Origin: Hahella sp050299855
Lineage (GTDB): Bacteria > Pseudomonadota > Gammaproteobacteria > Pseudomonadales > Oleiphilaceae
Length of the DNA stretch: 64,000 nt
Assembly (NCBI GenBank): GCA_050299855.1
Contig: JBNKWQ010000007.1
Span: 186,001 to 250,000 of the forward strand
Direction of reading: 5' to 3'
The notes under the pieces are model-generated. The model had not been told where the DNA came from, did no database searches, and saw only the letters and a program-made list of their open reading frames with translations. Shown here piece by piece: positions 32,593 through 40,678 of the stretch. The first letter of the stretch is position 1. Each line of letters opens with the position of its first letter. Made by a program: the position numbers and the translations under genes.

Positions 32593-33195
32593 ATGGAATT
32601 ATTGTTAAGTGCTCTGCTATTTGCCCTGGTGTCAACGGTGACACCAGGGCCAAATAACATCATGGTGATGACTTCAGGTCTGAACTATGGCGTGTTTCGC
32701 ACCCTGCCCCATTTCTTTGGCATCTGTCTCGGTTTCCCCACCATGGTAGTGGCCGTTGGTGTCGGGCTGGGTGCAGTATTTGAAGAGTTGCCGTTTTTAC
32801 ATACGGCCATCAAGATAGTCGGCATCACCTATCTGCTGTATCTGGCCTATAAGATCGCCAGTACCCGCAGTGGCCCGGCTGAAGTCGAACATACACGTCC
32901 GTTGACGTTCTTCCAGGCTGCCCTGTTTCAATGGGTGAATCCCAAGGCCTGGGTGATGGCAGTAGGTGCCATGGCCGCCTTTACCACTGTCAACAGGGAG
33001 GTGCTGGCGCAGGCATTGTGGATTTCCCTGGCTTTTTTCATGGTGAGCTTTCCTTGCGTCGGCCTCTGGCTGATGGGAGGTGCCGCATTGCGTAACTGGT
33101 TGAAGCAGCCGAAACAGCTGCGGATATTTAATTTGACCATGGCAACCCTGCTGGTGCTGTCTGTATTGCCGATGATATCGGCCAAAATGATCTGA
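32593..33195 (+). CDS. LysE/RhtB-family amino-acid exporter
   Basis: A 200-residue inner-membrane exporter of the LysE/RhtB type with about five or six helices. The family start TPGPNNIMVMTSGLNYG follows a first hydrophobic segment, and FQWVNPKAWVMAVGAMAAF marks the middle. A GGGAG-type site lies before the ATG. With the divergent MocR regulator upstream it probably exports an amino acid sensed through PLP chemistry; the substrate is not known. A strong terminator follows. Confidence 0.9.
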   Translation: MELLLSALLFALVSTVTPGPNNIMVMTSGLNYGVFRTLPHFFGICLGFPTMVVAVGVGLGAVFEELPFLHTAIKIVGITYLLYLAYKIASTRSGPAEVEHTRPLTFFQAALFQWVNPKAWVMAVGAMAAFTTVNREVLAQALWISLAFFMVSFPCVGLWLMGGAALRNWLKQPKQLRIFNLTMATLLVLSVLPMISAKMI

Positions 33196-33287
33196 TCCTG
33201 TTTTATCCGGGTCAAAGTACTGATCAATCGTCTTCCCTTTTTTAGCTTCCGTAATGCCGTAGCTAAATTACCCTCGGGAAGTTTTTT

Positions 33288-33315
33288 GGGCCGGCACCTT
33301 GCCGGCCCTTTTTTT
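33288..33315 (+). terminator. Intrinsic terminator after lysE
   Basis: GGGCCGGC (33288-33295), a five-base loop, GCCGGCCC (33301-33308), then T at 33309-33315. This is a textbook intrinsic terminator about 90 bp downstream of the LysE gene. Confidence 0.9.
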
Positions 33316-33451
33316 AACCTCTGTGTTGTCTCAGTATGCATCCTGACACCAGGCTGTCAGTAGTACTGCACTATGCTGGTTTCCGGGTCATTTGGCTGGT
33401 TTTCGGAGTCACTTGACAAGTCTAACCTTAATCAGCACGGAGTGCCGGAAC

Positions 33452-33817
33452 ATGACAGAAAATACTAGTAATGCCAGCAAAGAAGAGCTTAACATCGTCG
33501 AAATGGTGACCTTCAAACTCGCCCCAGGGAGCACCGAGAAAGATTTCTTGGCGGCCAATGCCGGCATCGAAAGCTTTATTCAGCAGCAACCCGGTTTTAT
33601 TTATCGCAGTCTTTGTAGTCCGGTTAATAACAATTTCTGGACGGATATTGTGTACTGGCAGGATCAGGCCAGTGCGCAGGCTGCAGGCCAGGCATTTATG
33701 GAGTCTCCGCTTACCAAACCGGCACTGGCCTGTATTGACTCCGCTACGGTCAATATGCAGCATCTACCGGTCATCCGCAGCCAGATGAATGACGCCTACG
33801 GCGGTGATGCCGGATAA
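33452..33817 (+). CDS. ABM-like small alpha-beta barrel protein
   Basis: A 121-residue protein. The pattern ELNIVEMVTFKLAPGSTEKD, then FIQQQPGFIYRSLC, FWTDIVYWQDQASAQAAGQA, MESPLTKPAL fits the dimeric ferredoxin-like fold of the antibiotic-biosynthesis monooxygenase (ABM) group. The start at 33452 has GGAG nearby; the longer upstream frame does not. ABM-like proteins range from oxygenases to cofactor-free or regulatory proteins, so no function is assigned. Confidence 0.65.
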   Translation: MTENTSNASKEELNIVEMVTFKLAPGSTEKDFLAANAGIESFIQQQPGFIYRSLCSPVNNNFWTDIVYWQDQASAQAAGQAFMESPLTKPALACIDSATVNMQHLPVIRSQMNDAYGGDAG

Positions 33818-33852
33818 TCCAAAACCGGGTAGGCTGTAAGCCGGCTTACAGC

Positions 33853-33913
33853 CGTACTCTCGACTAGGTGTACAGAGACGTACTTTCGACCAAGTATAGA
33901 GACGTACTTTCGA
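33853..33913. repeat. Three direct repeats upstream of the WYL regulator
   Basis: CGTACTCTCGAC (33853), CGTACTTTCGAC (33879) and CGTACTTTCGAA (33903) occur at 26- and 24-bp spacing, with a similar AGAGA following the first two. They lie in the 130-bp gap ahead of the WYL-domain regulator and could be its own binding sites or a tandem duplication. Confidence 0.6.
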
Positions 33914-33949
33914 AGCGAAGCATTAACTCCATGTGCCAGGCAGAACCCT

Positions 33950-34663
33950 ATGCGTAAGGCCGATCGGCTTTTCCAGATAGTGACGATTTTACGCAGCCAT
34001 AGAGGTGCCGTGACCGCCCGCACCATTGCTGAACAGTTGGAAGTGACGGAGCGAACCATCTACCGGGACATGCAAGCTTTGATGTATTCCGGTGTACCTA
34101 TAGAGAGTGAGGCTGGTGTCGGCTATCGGCTGATGCGGGGATTTACGTTGCCGCCGCTGAATTTTCAGGAAGAGGAGCTGGAAGCCCTGCTGGTCGGCAT
34201 GAGGATGGTGCAGGCCTGGAGTGATCGGGCACTGGGCAGGGCTGCCACCCAGGCGTTGCAAAAAATTCTGGCGGAGCTGCCGCCTCATCTTAAGCGTCTG
34301 GGTGATCAAACTCAGATCCATTCCCCCCAGTTCTTCATTAACAAGAAAGCGGCACAGTTCAGCGAAGAGTTACGCAAAGCTGTGCGCCAGCAGCGTGTCA
34401 TTCAGGTGCAATACCAGCGCGCCGATGGTGAGCAAAGTGAACGTAGCCTGGAACCTCTAGGGCTGTTTTACTGGGGCCGGACCTGGACATTGGTGGCCTG
34501 GTGCCGGTTGCGCCGGGAGTACCGCGAGTTTCGTCTGGACCGATTGCTGGCACTGGAGATGACGGCGGAGCACTTTGAGCTGCAGAGGGACAAAAATCTT
34601 GATCACTATGTTGCCCGAGTTTCCTCCCAGTTCTCTTCGTATGACCCGACACCAGCCGGTTAA
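33950..34663 (+). CDS. HTH-WYL (DeoR/YafY-type) transcriptional regulator
   Basis: A 237-residue regulator. The N-terminal HTH_11/DeoR-type helix-turn-helix reads RLFQIVTILRSHRGAVTART followed by ELEVTERTIYRDMQALMYSG. The WYL domain is in the C-terminal part: GLFYWGRTWTLVAWCRLRR, YREFRLDRL (the usual W-Y-L triad is modified). Such proteins sense ligands such as oligonucleotides or c-di-GMP in some cases. Targets are unknown; the three upstream repeats are candidates for its operator. Its stop overlaps the convergent gene. Confidence 0.85.
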   Translation: MRKADRLFQIVTILRSHRGAVTARTIAEQLEVTERTIYRDMQALMYSGVPIESEAGVGYRLMRGFTLPPLNFQEEELEALLVGMRMVQAWSDRALGRAATQALQKILAELPPHLKRLGDQTQIHSPQFFINKKAAQFSEELRKAVRQQRVIQVQYQRADGEQSERSLEPLGLFYWGRTWTLVAWCRLRREYREFRLDRLLALEMTAEHFELQRDKNLDHYVARVSSQFSSYDPTPAG

Positions 34664-36078
34664 AGGCCTTTCAGCAATACCGATCCGTCTACCCTACTCC
34701 AGAATCCCGTTTTACCCTGGTGGCGTTGGCGCAACGCGTGCAGGTATTCACTGTGATTGGGCAGGTGTGCATAGTCGCTACATCGCTGGTCCAGTTCCAG
34801 CAGGGTTTGCACATAGTCGGCTGCGTACAGATAAGCCTTGCTGTAGGCCCGGTTCAGAATATCTTCCAATAATGCCCGGTAGCAGAGAATAGCGCCTAAG
34901 GGCACCCGCTTTTCTTTGAAATTCTCCGCCACGGCGAGCAGATCGCCATAGTAATACTGCTGTAGTTGATTACCCTGGCGCAGTAGCAGATTCAAGGCCT
35001 TTTCCGGTTGGTTCAGTTCCAGGAGCAGGTTGGCTGCCAGCGTGCCATTATCTGCCTTTTCTGCTTTGGCAATCGCCTGGTTCAGTACCTGCTGGTGCTC
35101 TGGTTTGGGTGTAGCGGCCAGTAATGCCTGAAAATTCTCGGTGCTGGGTTCTAAAGTAAACAGACGGCCCAGGGTCTTCCTTTCGGCAGCTTCGTCATTG
35201 TTAAGCCGATGTGCACAGAGCAGTAGTTCAAGAATATCCCGGGAGACTGTACCGGTGGCCTCAAGATGCGTAATAGCTTTGTCGGCCTGACTGAATGCCA
35301 AGTAGTTGCGGGCGATATCGATCTCGTCCTGGACTGGTGTGGGTGAGGCCAGCAGTCGCACCGCCTCGGCATAAAGGTCCGGCTCGTTGAGTGCCTGAGA
35401 CACGGCACGCAGTCCCTGGCTGGCTTCGATAAGTTTCCTCTCCTGGGCGAAATCCGCTGCATTTGGGCTGGTCTTGAGTTGTTGTTGGTAACGCCAGGCG
35501 AGTTGGCGTAGCTCGGCATCTGATAACGCATCTTTCGCTTCAGACAGCATGTTGAGATAAAACTGATAGGGGTCCCGCTTGCGCCACTGATCAAACTGGC
35601 CCAGCCAATAACCGTTGTCAAAACTTTGTTGCCGACGAGCGATTTTGATAGCGCCCAGCAATACCAGGGTGGCTTCACGGTAGACATCCGCAATGGCTCC
35701 GGCAGAGTCATCACTACGTAACAACACCCGCTCATGGGTGGCAATAAAATCCTCTATCACTTGGGTTGCCAGCAGCGGGTGTTCCGGTAACAGTGATGAC
35801 TGGATGTCACTCAGCAGCTGCTGCAGTTGGGCGGCATAACTGAAGGAGGCGCTATACTCGACAAAGCGCTTTGAGCGGCCATGCTTGGCGATGCTGCTAC
35901 GTAGACTCTCGGCCAGTTTATCCGGGGTACTCTTGAGCAGGTAACGATCGATATAGGCATCAATGTCCTGATGGCGCCCGTGCAGCTCCAGCAGCAGGTC
36001 TACCATGTCCCGCTTGCTGAGGTGGGTAAGCTGGCGTGCCAGGATTTTCGAGTCTATTGCCATGGGGCGGGTGTCCAT
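34660..36078 (-). CDS. DUF6880-like helical-repeat protein
   Basis: A protein of about 470 residues, mostly alpha-helical and TPR/SEL-like in pattern. The N-terminus (LTHLSKRDMVDLLLELHGR) and the middle (ATHERVLLRSDDSAGAIADV, YREATLVLLGAIKIAR) resemble DUF6880. The starts at 36078 and 36063 are both possible; neither has a clear ribosome site. The stop shares a TTAA with the convergent WYL gene. No function is known. Confidence 0.6.
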   Translation of the reverse strand: MDTRPMAIDSKILARQLTHLSKRDMVDLLLELHGRHQDIDAYIDRYLLKSTPDKLAESLRSSIAKHGRSKRFVEYSASFSYAAQLQQLLSDIQSSLLPEHPLLATQVIEDFIATHERVLLRSDDSAGAIADVYREATLVLLGAIKIARRQQSFDNGYWLGQFDQWRKRDPYQFYLNMLSEAKDALSDAELRQLAWRYQQQLKTSPNAADFAQERKLIEASQGLRAVSQALNEPDLYAEAVRLLASPTPVQDEIDIARNYLAFSQADKAITHLEATGTVSRDILELLLCAHRLNNDEAAERKTLGRLFTLEPSTENFQALLAATPKPEHQQVLNQAIAKAEKADNGTLAANLLLELNQPEKALNLLLRQGNQLQQYYYGDLLAVAENFKEKRVPLGAILCYRALLEDILNRAYSKAYLYAADYVQTLLELDQRCSDYAHLPNHSEYLHALRQRHQGKTGFWSRVDGSVLLKGL

Positions 36079-36184
36079 GTCAGTGTTTACGGAGTTTTGA
36101 GGATACCCCATTCCGTGCAAGGGAACTAATGGTAGCTGGGGTATAAAAAGCAAAACAAAAGATTACATGCAAGGAGACAGCACC

Positions 36185-36733
36185 ATGGTAACAAGTGAAG
36201 CACAAGCCATCCTGGATTTTTGGTTTGAGGAGCTGACACCACAGGACTGGTGGCGTAAGAGTGATGTGCTGGATCAGCAAATTATGGAGCGATTCGGTCA
36301 TCTGCATTGGGCTGCGAGTCATGGAGAATGTGCCGCCTGGCGCGATAGTGGTTTGGGCCGTTTGGCAGAAATTATCGTGTTGGACCAATTCTCCCGCAAC
36401 ATCTACCGTGATCAGCCCGGAGCCTTTGCCACCGATGCCATGGCACTGGTGCTTTCCCAGGAGGCCATCCTTGGTGGTTTTGATCAGGCTCTGGATGCAG
36501 AACAAAAGTCGTTTATGTATATGCCTTTCATGCACAGTGAATCCAAGGTTGTCCATGAGCAGGCATTACAGCTGTTTGCTCAGCCGGGACTGGAAAACAA
36601 TCTGGATTTTGAACGTCGTCATAAAGCCATTATTGACCGCTTTGGCCGGTATCCGCATCGCAATGCAATTCTGGGACGGGAATCCACACGTGAGGAGCTG
36701 GACTTTCTGCAACAACCCGGTTCTTCGTTTTAG
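36185..36733 (+). CDS. DUF924 family protein
   Basis: A 182-residue protein of the DUF924 family (TPR-like helical fold, function unknown). Signature stretches are ILDFWFEELTPQDWWRKSD, LDQFSRNIYRDQPGAFATD, FMYMPFMHSES, VVHEQALQLF and HRNAILGRESTREELDFL. AAGGAGACAGCACC before the ATG at 36185 is a strong ribosome site, so the in-frame codons further upstream are rejected. A tandem repeat begins with the stop codon. Confidence 0.88.
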   Translation: MVTSEAQAILDFWFEELTPQDWWRKSDVLDQQIMERFGHLHWAASHGECAAWRDSGLGRLAEIIVLDQFSRNIYRDQPGAFATDAMALVLSQEAILGGFDQALDAEQKSFMYMPFMHSESKVVHEQALQLFAQPGLENNLDFERRHKAIIDRFGRYPHRNAILGRESTREELDFLQQPGSSF

Positions 36734-36758
36734 GACGTGCCTGTTAGGACGTGCCTGT
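36731..36758 (+). repeat. 14-bp tandem duplication starting at the DUF924 stop
   Basis: TAGGACGTGCCTGT at 36731-36744 is repeated exactly at 36745-36758, and TAGG follows. The first TAG is the DUF924 stop codon. The unit length is not a multiple of three. Confidence 0.85.
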
Positions 36759-36878
36759 TAGGTAGCGCTGACAATTCTGGCCGTTGGCGGGAAAAATAGA
36801 CCAAACCGGCTATACTTTTGAGAAATGCCGGTATCTGCAGTTGGTAACAGCCAGAGGGACTTCTGGCGGGAGTGGATC

Positions 36879-37196
36879 ATGGTCAAAGCCAGGTTTCAGG
36901 TCGGACAATTGATCGAACATAATCTCTTCGGTTATCGTGGGGTTGTGGTCGGTATTGACCCGATCTTTAATCATTCCGATTCATGGTATGAAAGCGTAGC
37001 CAAATCACGCCCTCCCAAAGACAAACCCTGGTATCACGTGTTAGTGGATGAGTCGGATTACGTGACTTACGTGGCCGAGCGCAACCTGCGTCCCAGCCTG
37101 GAAGAGCGGCAGGTGGATCATCCTTTGCTCGGGCACTATTTTAACCGCTTCGACGGACACCGCTACCTACCCCTTGAACGTAATTCTCATCACTAG
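36879..37196 (+). CDS. hspQ: HspQ / hemimethylated-DNA-binding protein
   Basis: A 105-residue protein, the same length as E. coli HspQ (YccV). It shows RFQVGQLIEHNLFGYRGVVV, GIDPIFNHSDSWYESVAKSR, PPKDKPWYHVLVDESDYVTY and VAERNLRPS, matching the YccV-like domain. GGGAG before the ATG at 36879 marks the start. In E. coli HspQ adjusts Lon protease activity and has been linked to DnaA. Its stop overlaps that of the convergent histidine kinase-like gene (shared CTAG). Confidence 0.92.
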   Translation: MVKARFQVGQLIEHNLFGYRGVVVGIDPIFNHSDSWYESVAKSRPPKDKPWYHVLVDESDYVTYVAERNLRPSLEERQVDHPLLGHYFNRFDGHRYLPLERNSHH

Positions 37197-38731
37197 CCCA
37201 CTGCTGGCTTAATTCCAGCTTCAAACATCGGTAGGTCAATAAAGAAGGTGGTGCCGGACTCAAGTGTAGAGTCCTTGAGATAGTCTTGGGACATGGATTC
37301 GTAAGAAAACTCACCATGCATGACGCTGACAATACCTTTTGCCAGGCCCAGCCCAATTCCCCGCCCGTGCATCCGGCATTGGGCTTCTTTTTCTTCACCG
37401 AGTATGTCAAACAGGTAAGGGCGTAGTTTCAGAGGTATGCCAGGACCGTTATCAGCAATGATGATGCGGACCATTTCGCCGCTGGTATCCAGGGAAATCT
37501 GGATTTCAGCATTGGCACCGGAATAGCGCACGGCATTGTTGATAACTATATCCAATACCTGCTCCAGACGCAGGGAATCTGCCAGCACATTGGGTGAAGT
37601 GGCAAAGGTATCGAAACTGATGCGTTGATGTTTTTTTTTGGCCTGGGGTTCCCAGCGTGATATCTCCCGTTGAATCAGTGACGACAATTCCACTTCACGC
37701 TGTTCCACCACTAAGGTGCCTGACTGTAATTCATAGATATCCATGACCTCCTGCACCAGACTTTCCAGCCGTCGGCAGTTTTCCTCGGCGATATGCAGCA
37801 ATCCCAGAGTTTGTTCCTGCACCGACCCCGCCATGCCGTTTTTACATAGTGACACTGCGCCGCGAATTGCGGTCAAGGGTGCCCGGATTTCCTGGCTGAC
37901 CGACGCCAGGAATAGGTTGCTGGTGCGGCTGAGCTGATTCACACTTTGGCGGACATTGATCACTTCCTGGCTTTTGAGGGTCATGTTGTGAACCAGTCGT
38001 TCCTGTAAGTCATAGAGGCTCCGGCTGTTCAGGCAGAGCTTTTCCACCGCACGGGCGATATCACCCACTTCATCGGGCAGGTGCTGATAGGGGATCTTTT
38101 GTTCTTCATGCCCCATTGCCCGGCGCAGAGCGGCATTGCAAAGTTCGCGCAGGCGTGTGCAGACGCGATGATGTGCAGACGCGATGCCGTAGAGGCTGGC
38201 AGCTATCACCAGTAGCAACAGGAGAATTTTGCGCCCGATCATGGCGTTAAGAAAATGCCGGGTAGTGATGCTCTCCATAATGATCAGCAGTTCACCGACC
38301 TCAATTTCTTCACCGGCGATATTCCATTTCAGCAATTTTGACAGCTCGATATGGCTGTCATCATCAACGGGCCTGCTACCCCTTTCGGCGACTGCCGCGC
38401 CGACAGAATTACGTGCACTGACATAGCGGAGTTCCGGGATGGTGGCCAGGTGGTCCAGCAGTCGGTTGACCTCTGCTACGTCATTTTCTGCCATCGCAGC
38501 AGCCACCGCTGGGCGACCGGCTTCCAGGATTACATTGGCGATATAGCGGTGGTGTTCATTCTCAATGGCATTGTCCCGAAAGGCATCCATAAGGGCATCG
38601 ATCATCAGCAATAAGCTAAGGCCCACTACCGTTAGCAGGAAGATACCTTTCGGCCAGGTCCTGATAAGTGGTGGCTCAGTGTTTTCATTACTCTGAGGAT
38701 GGTTAACGGCTGTGGGTTCGATTCGACTCAC
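37193..38731 (-). CDS. Histidine-kinase-like sensor lacking the phospho-acceptor His
   Basis: A 512-residue membrane protein. One helix lies near residues 29-48, followed by a periplasmic domain of about 120 residues, a second helix near 167-185, a HAMP-like stretch (PDEVGDIARAVEKL), a HisKA-like region and a HATPase domain. The H-box, normally F-x-S-H-E-[IL]-R-x-P-L, reads FLASVSQEIRAPLTAI, with Gln280 (codon at 37892-37894) replacing His. The ATP site looks intact: N-box NNAVRYS, DNGPGIP, GRGIGLGLAKG. No response regulator is adjacent. It may be a pseudokinase that regulates another kinase, or a gene damaged by a single-base change. Confidence 0.88.
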   Translation of the reverse strand: MSRIEPTAVNHPQSNENTEPPLIRTWPKGIFLLTVVGLSLLLMIDALMDAFRDNAIENEHHRYIANVILEAGRPAVAAAMAENDVAEVNRLLDHLATIPELRYVSARNSVGAAVAERGSRPVDDDSHIELSKLLKWNIAGEEIEVGELLIIMESITTRHFLNAMIGRKILLLLLVIAASLYGIASAHHRVCTRLRELCNAALRRAMGHEEQKIPYQHLPDEVGDIARAVEKLCLNSRSLYDLQERLVHNMTLKSQEVINVRQSVNQLSRTSNLFLASVSQEIRAPLTAIRGAVSLCKNGMAGSVQEQTLGLLHIAEENCRRLESLVQEVMDIYELQSGTLVVEQREVELSSLIQREISRWEPQAKKKHQRISFDTFATSPNVLADSLRLEQVLDIVINNAVRYSGANAEIQISLDTSGEMVRIIIADNGPGIPLKLRPYLFDILGEEKEAQCRMHGRGIGLGLAKGIVSVMHGEFSYESMSQDYLKDSTLESGTTFFIDLPMFEAGIKPAVG

Positions 38732-39021
38732 GCTAGTTATTTCCGAAATCAGATCTTATTAAGTTGAGCTGGTGTAGATCCCTAGGGGTTATTTAACCGC
38801 TAAAAACTACAGGGATTAATACACCGGCATTGATCACAATTGACTGCTCTATCCTAGAGTTTAGAAGTAAGCAGGCGAAAGTGCTTAATATTTGCTCCGA
38901 ATCAGCGGCGTTTGGAAAACTGGTGAGGAGAAAGGAACGAGAGGTAACTAGTAAGCTCGAATAGACGTCAGTGCCGGCCGCAAATCGCCGGAACCATGAT
39001 AGCCCGGCGTAATCAAATGAT

Positions 39022-39591
39022 TTAGTCGGCACGTCCCATGAAACGTTTTTCGCCGGTGTTGATTCGCACTTTTTCCCCTTGCTCCAGGTATTCGGGTACC
39101 TGAATCGTCAAACCTGTGGCAAAGGTTGCCGGTTTAGTCCGCGCACTGGCGGAAGCGGCTTTCATGGCCGGTGAGGTTTCGGTCACCACCATTTCCACTG
39201 ATTGTGGTAGTTCCAGGGCAATAACCTGGTCCTCGACCATCAGAACCTGCATGCCCTGGGTATCTTCGGTGATGAACAGCAACTGGTCGGCTATATCGTC
39301 ACGTTTTAGCAGATATTGGGAATAGTCTTCGGAATCCATAAAGACATGGTCATCGCCGTCAATGTAGGAAAAGGTTACAGGACGGCGTTCCAGCAAGGTG
39401 GTGGTAATGAGTTCATCGCCTTTGAAGGATTCTTCATACTTGAGCCCGGTACGCACGTTGGCAAAACGCATTTTGTAAAGAGTGGCCGCACCCCTGGCAC
39501 TGGGGCTGTGGACTTCGATTTCTTTGACTATCAGCAGCTGGCCGTTGAGCTCAACTACTTCACCGCGTTTGACATCACTGGCCCTGGGCAT
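39022..39591 (-). CDS. efpL: EF-P paralogue EfpL (YeiP)
   Basis: A 189-residue translation elongation factor P-like protein of the YeiP/EfpL group, which helps ribosomes at difficult proline and other sequences. The N-terminal KOW-like domain carries EVHSPSARGAATLYKMRF with Arg33 at the tip, as in EfpL rather than EF-P (Lys34). Two OB-fold domains follow, ending KVRINTGEKRFMGRAD. GGAG lies before the start. The leader contains a hairpin that covers part of the ribosome site. Confidence 0.92.
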   Translation of the reverse strand: MPRASDVKRGEVVELNGQLLIVKEIEVHSPSARGAATLYKMRFANVRTGLKYEESFKGDELITTTLLERRPVTFSYIDGDDHVFMDSEDYSQYLLKRDDIADQLLFITEDTQGMQVLMVEDQVIALELPQSVEMVVTETSPAMKAASASARTKPATFATGLTIQVPEYLEQGEKVRINTGEKRFMGRAD

Positions 39592-39601
39592 GGCATCACT
39601 C

Positions 39602-39659
39602 CTGAATGAAATTCAGCGCATTGTAGGGCATGGATTCCAGAGGAAACAATGCCCTCTGG
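39602..39659 (-). promoter_or_regulatory. Structured 5' leader of efpL
   Basis: Two mutually exclusive stems are possible: AGGGCAT (39625-39631) with ATGCCCT (39649-39655), or CCAGAGG (39637-39643) with CCTCTGG (39653-39659). A third stem, CTGAAT-GAA-ATTCAG (39602-39616), lies next to the start and its 3' arm on the transcript covers the first bases of AGGAG. This arrangement could hide the ribosome site of efpL. Confidence 0.45.
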
Positions 39660-39707
39660 AAAAGATTAACTTGCTGGAAACTTACGTCGGCTAATGCGTT
39701 TACCGGA

Positions 39708-40553
39708 CTATTCAGTCGCGGTGAGACGCCCGGTTTGATAATCCTCTACCGCCTGTTGTAGTTCTTCAGTCGTATTCATCACGAATGGACCGTAGTGTGC
39801 GACGGGCTCTCCTAAGGGCAATCCGCTCAATACCAGAGCGCCCAGCCCGCCGTTACCGGCTTTCAGATGCATGCTGGCACCGGGACCAAAGATACCCAGC
39901 TGTAGGCGCTGCAGGCTGACCTTGGCGTCCAGGCATCCCTCGTACACAAACACGGCAACCTGATGCTCGGGAGCAATGCTCAGCTGTAGTTCCGCTTCAG
40001 CCTCCAGTTGCACATCCATTAGACTGGCTGCCTGAGACAGGTTATGCAGGGGGGATTCCAGCGTCTGCTGTTGCACCGACCAGGATCCTGTGACTGCACG
40101 AACCAGACCACCGGGAACGGTGGTTTCGGGTATCGTTTCAGGCTGTGCATCCTGCCATTCGGCCGGCTTCATTTTGCTGGCCGCAGACAGGTTGATCCAG
40201 ATCTGAAAACCATGCATTTCGTTCGCTTCGGGTAGCGGGGTTTCAGAGTGAATAATACCCCGTCCTGCAGACATCCACTGCGCGCCACCACTGCGGATGG
40301 AACCAACATGGCCGAGATGGTCCTGATGCTCGAATCCGCCTTTTTTCATATAGGTTAGAGTTTCAATGCCTCGGTGAGGATGGTCCGGGAAGCCCGCGAC
40401 AAAATCATTGCGGTTGTCGGATCGAATTTCGTCCAGCATCAGGAAAGGCTCAAAATCAGGTGCGGAAAAACCGGCGATACGGGAGATTTTTACCCCGGCC
40501 CCATCGCTGGTAGGCATGGCATTGATGACGCGCTGAAGCTGACGTGCCGACAT
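39708..40553 (-). CDS. Pirin family protein (bicupin)
   Basis: A 281-residue bicupin of the pirin family. The N-terminal cupin has the metal ligands H58 and H60 in FPDHPHRGIETLTY and H102 and E104 in GRGIIHSETP, matching the four ligands of the family. WMSAGRG and FQIWINLSA are also typical. Pirins bind iron; several have quercetinase-like activity, while others act in regulation. AGGAG precedes the ATG. It is divergent from a LysR regulator, its likely controller. Confidence 0.92.
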   Translation of the reverse strand: MSARQLQRVINAMPTSDGAGVKISRIAGFSAPDFEPFLMLDEIRSDNRNDFVAGFPDHPHRGIETLTYMKKGGFEHQDHLGHVGSIRSGGAQWMSAGRGIIHSETPLPEANEMHGFQIWINLSAASKMKPAEWQDAQPETIPETTVPGGLVRAVTGSWSVQQQTLESPLHNLSQAASLMDVQLEAEAELQLSIAPEHQVAVFVYEGCLDAKVSLQRLQLGIFGPGASMHLKAGNGGLGALVLSGLPLGEPVAHYGPFVMNTTEELQQAVEDYQTGRLTATE

Positions 40554-40678
40554 GGTGATTATTCTCCTGTGTAACGGAAATGAGGTTCCGAATTGCTACC
40601 GTTGAGAATCAATATACCTGTATAAAATCGAAAATAAATTCCATACTATTGCTCTATCCTTTCGAAGAGATCGAATCA

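Noticed and set aside
35151..35744. Second minus-strand frame (197 codons) inside the DUF6880-like gene
   Set aside because: The other frame gives a consistent helical protein spanning the whole region; this one has no recognisable pattern.
36080..36556. Minus-strand frame opposite DUF924
   Set aside because: DUF924 has a strong ribosome site and family motifs; this frame has none.
38732..39021. The roughly 290-bp gap between the kinase-like gene and efpL, examined for genes or RNAs
   Set aside because: Only short scattered frames and no strong hairpin, motif or remnant were recognised.
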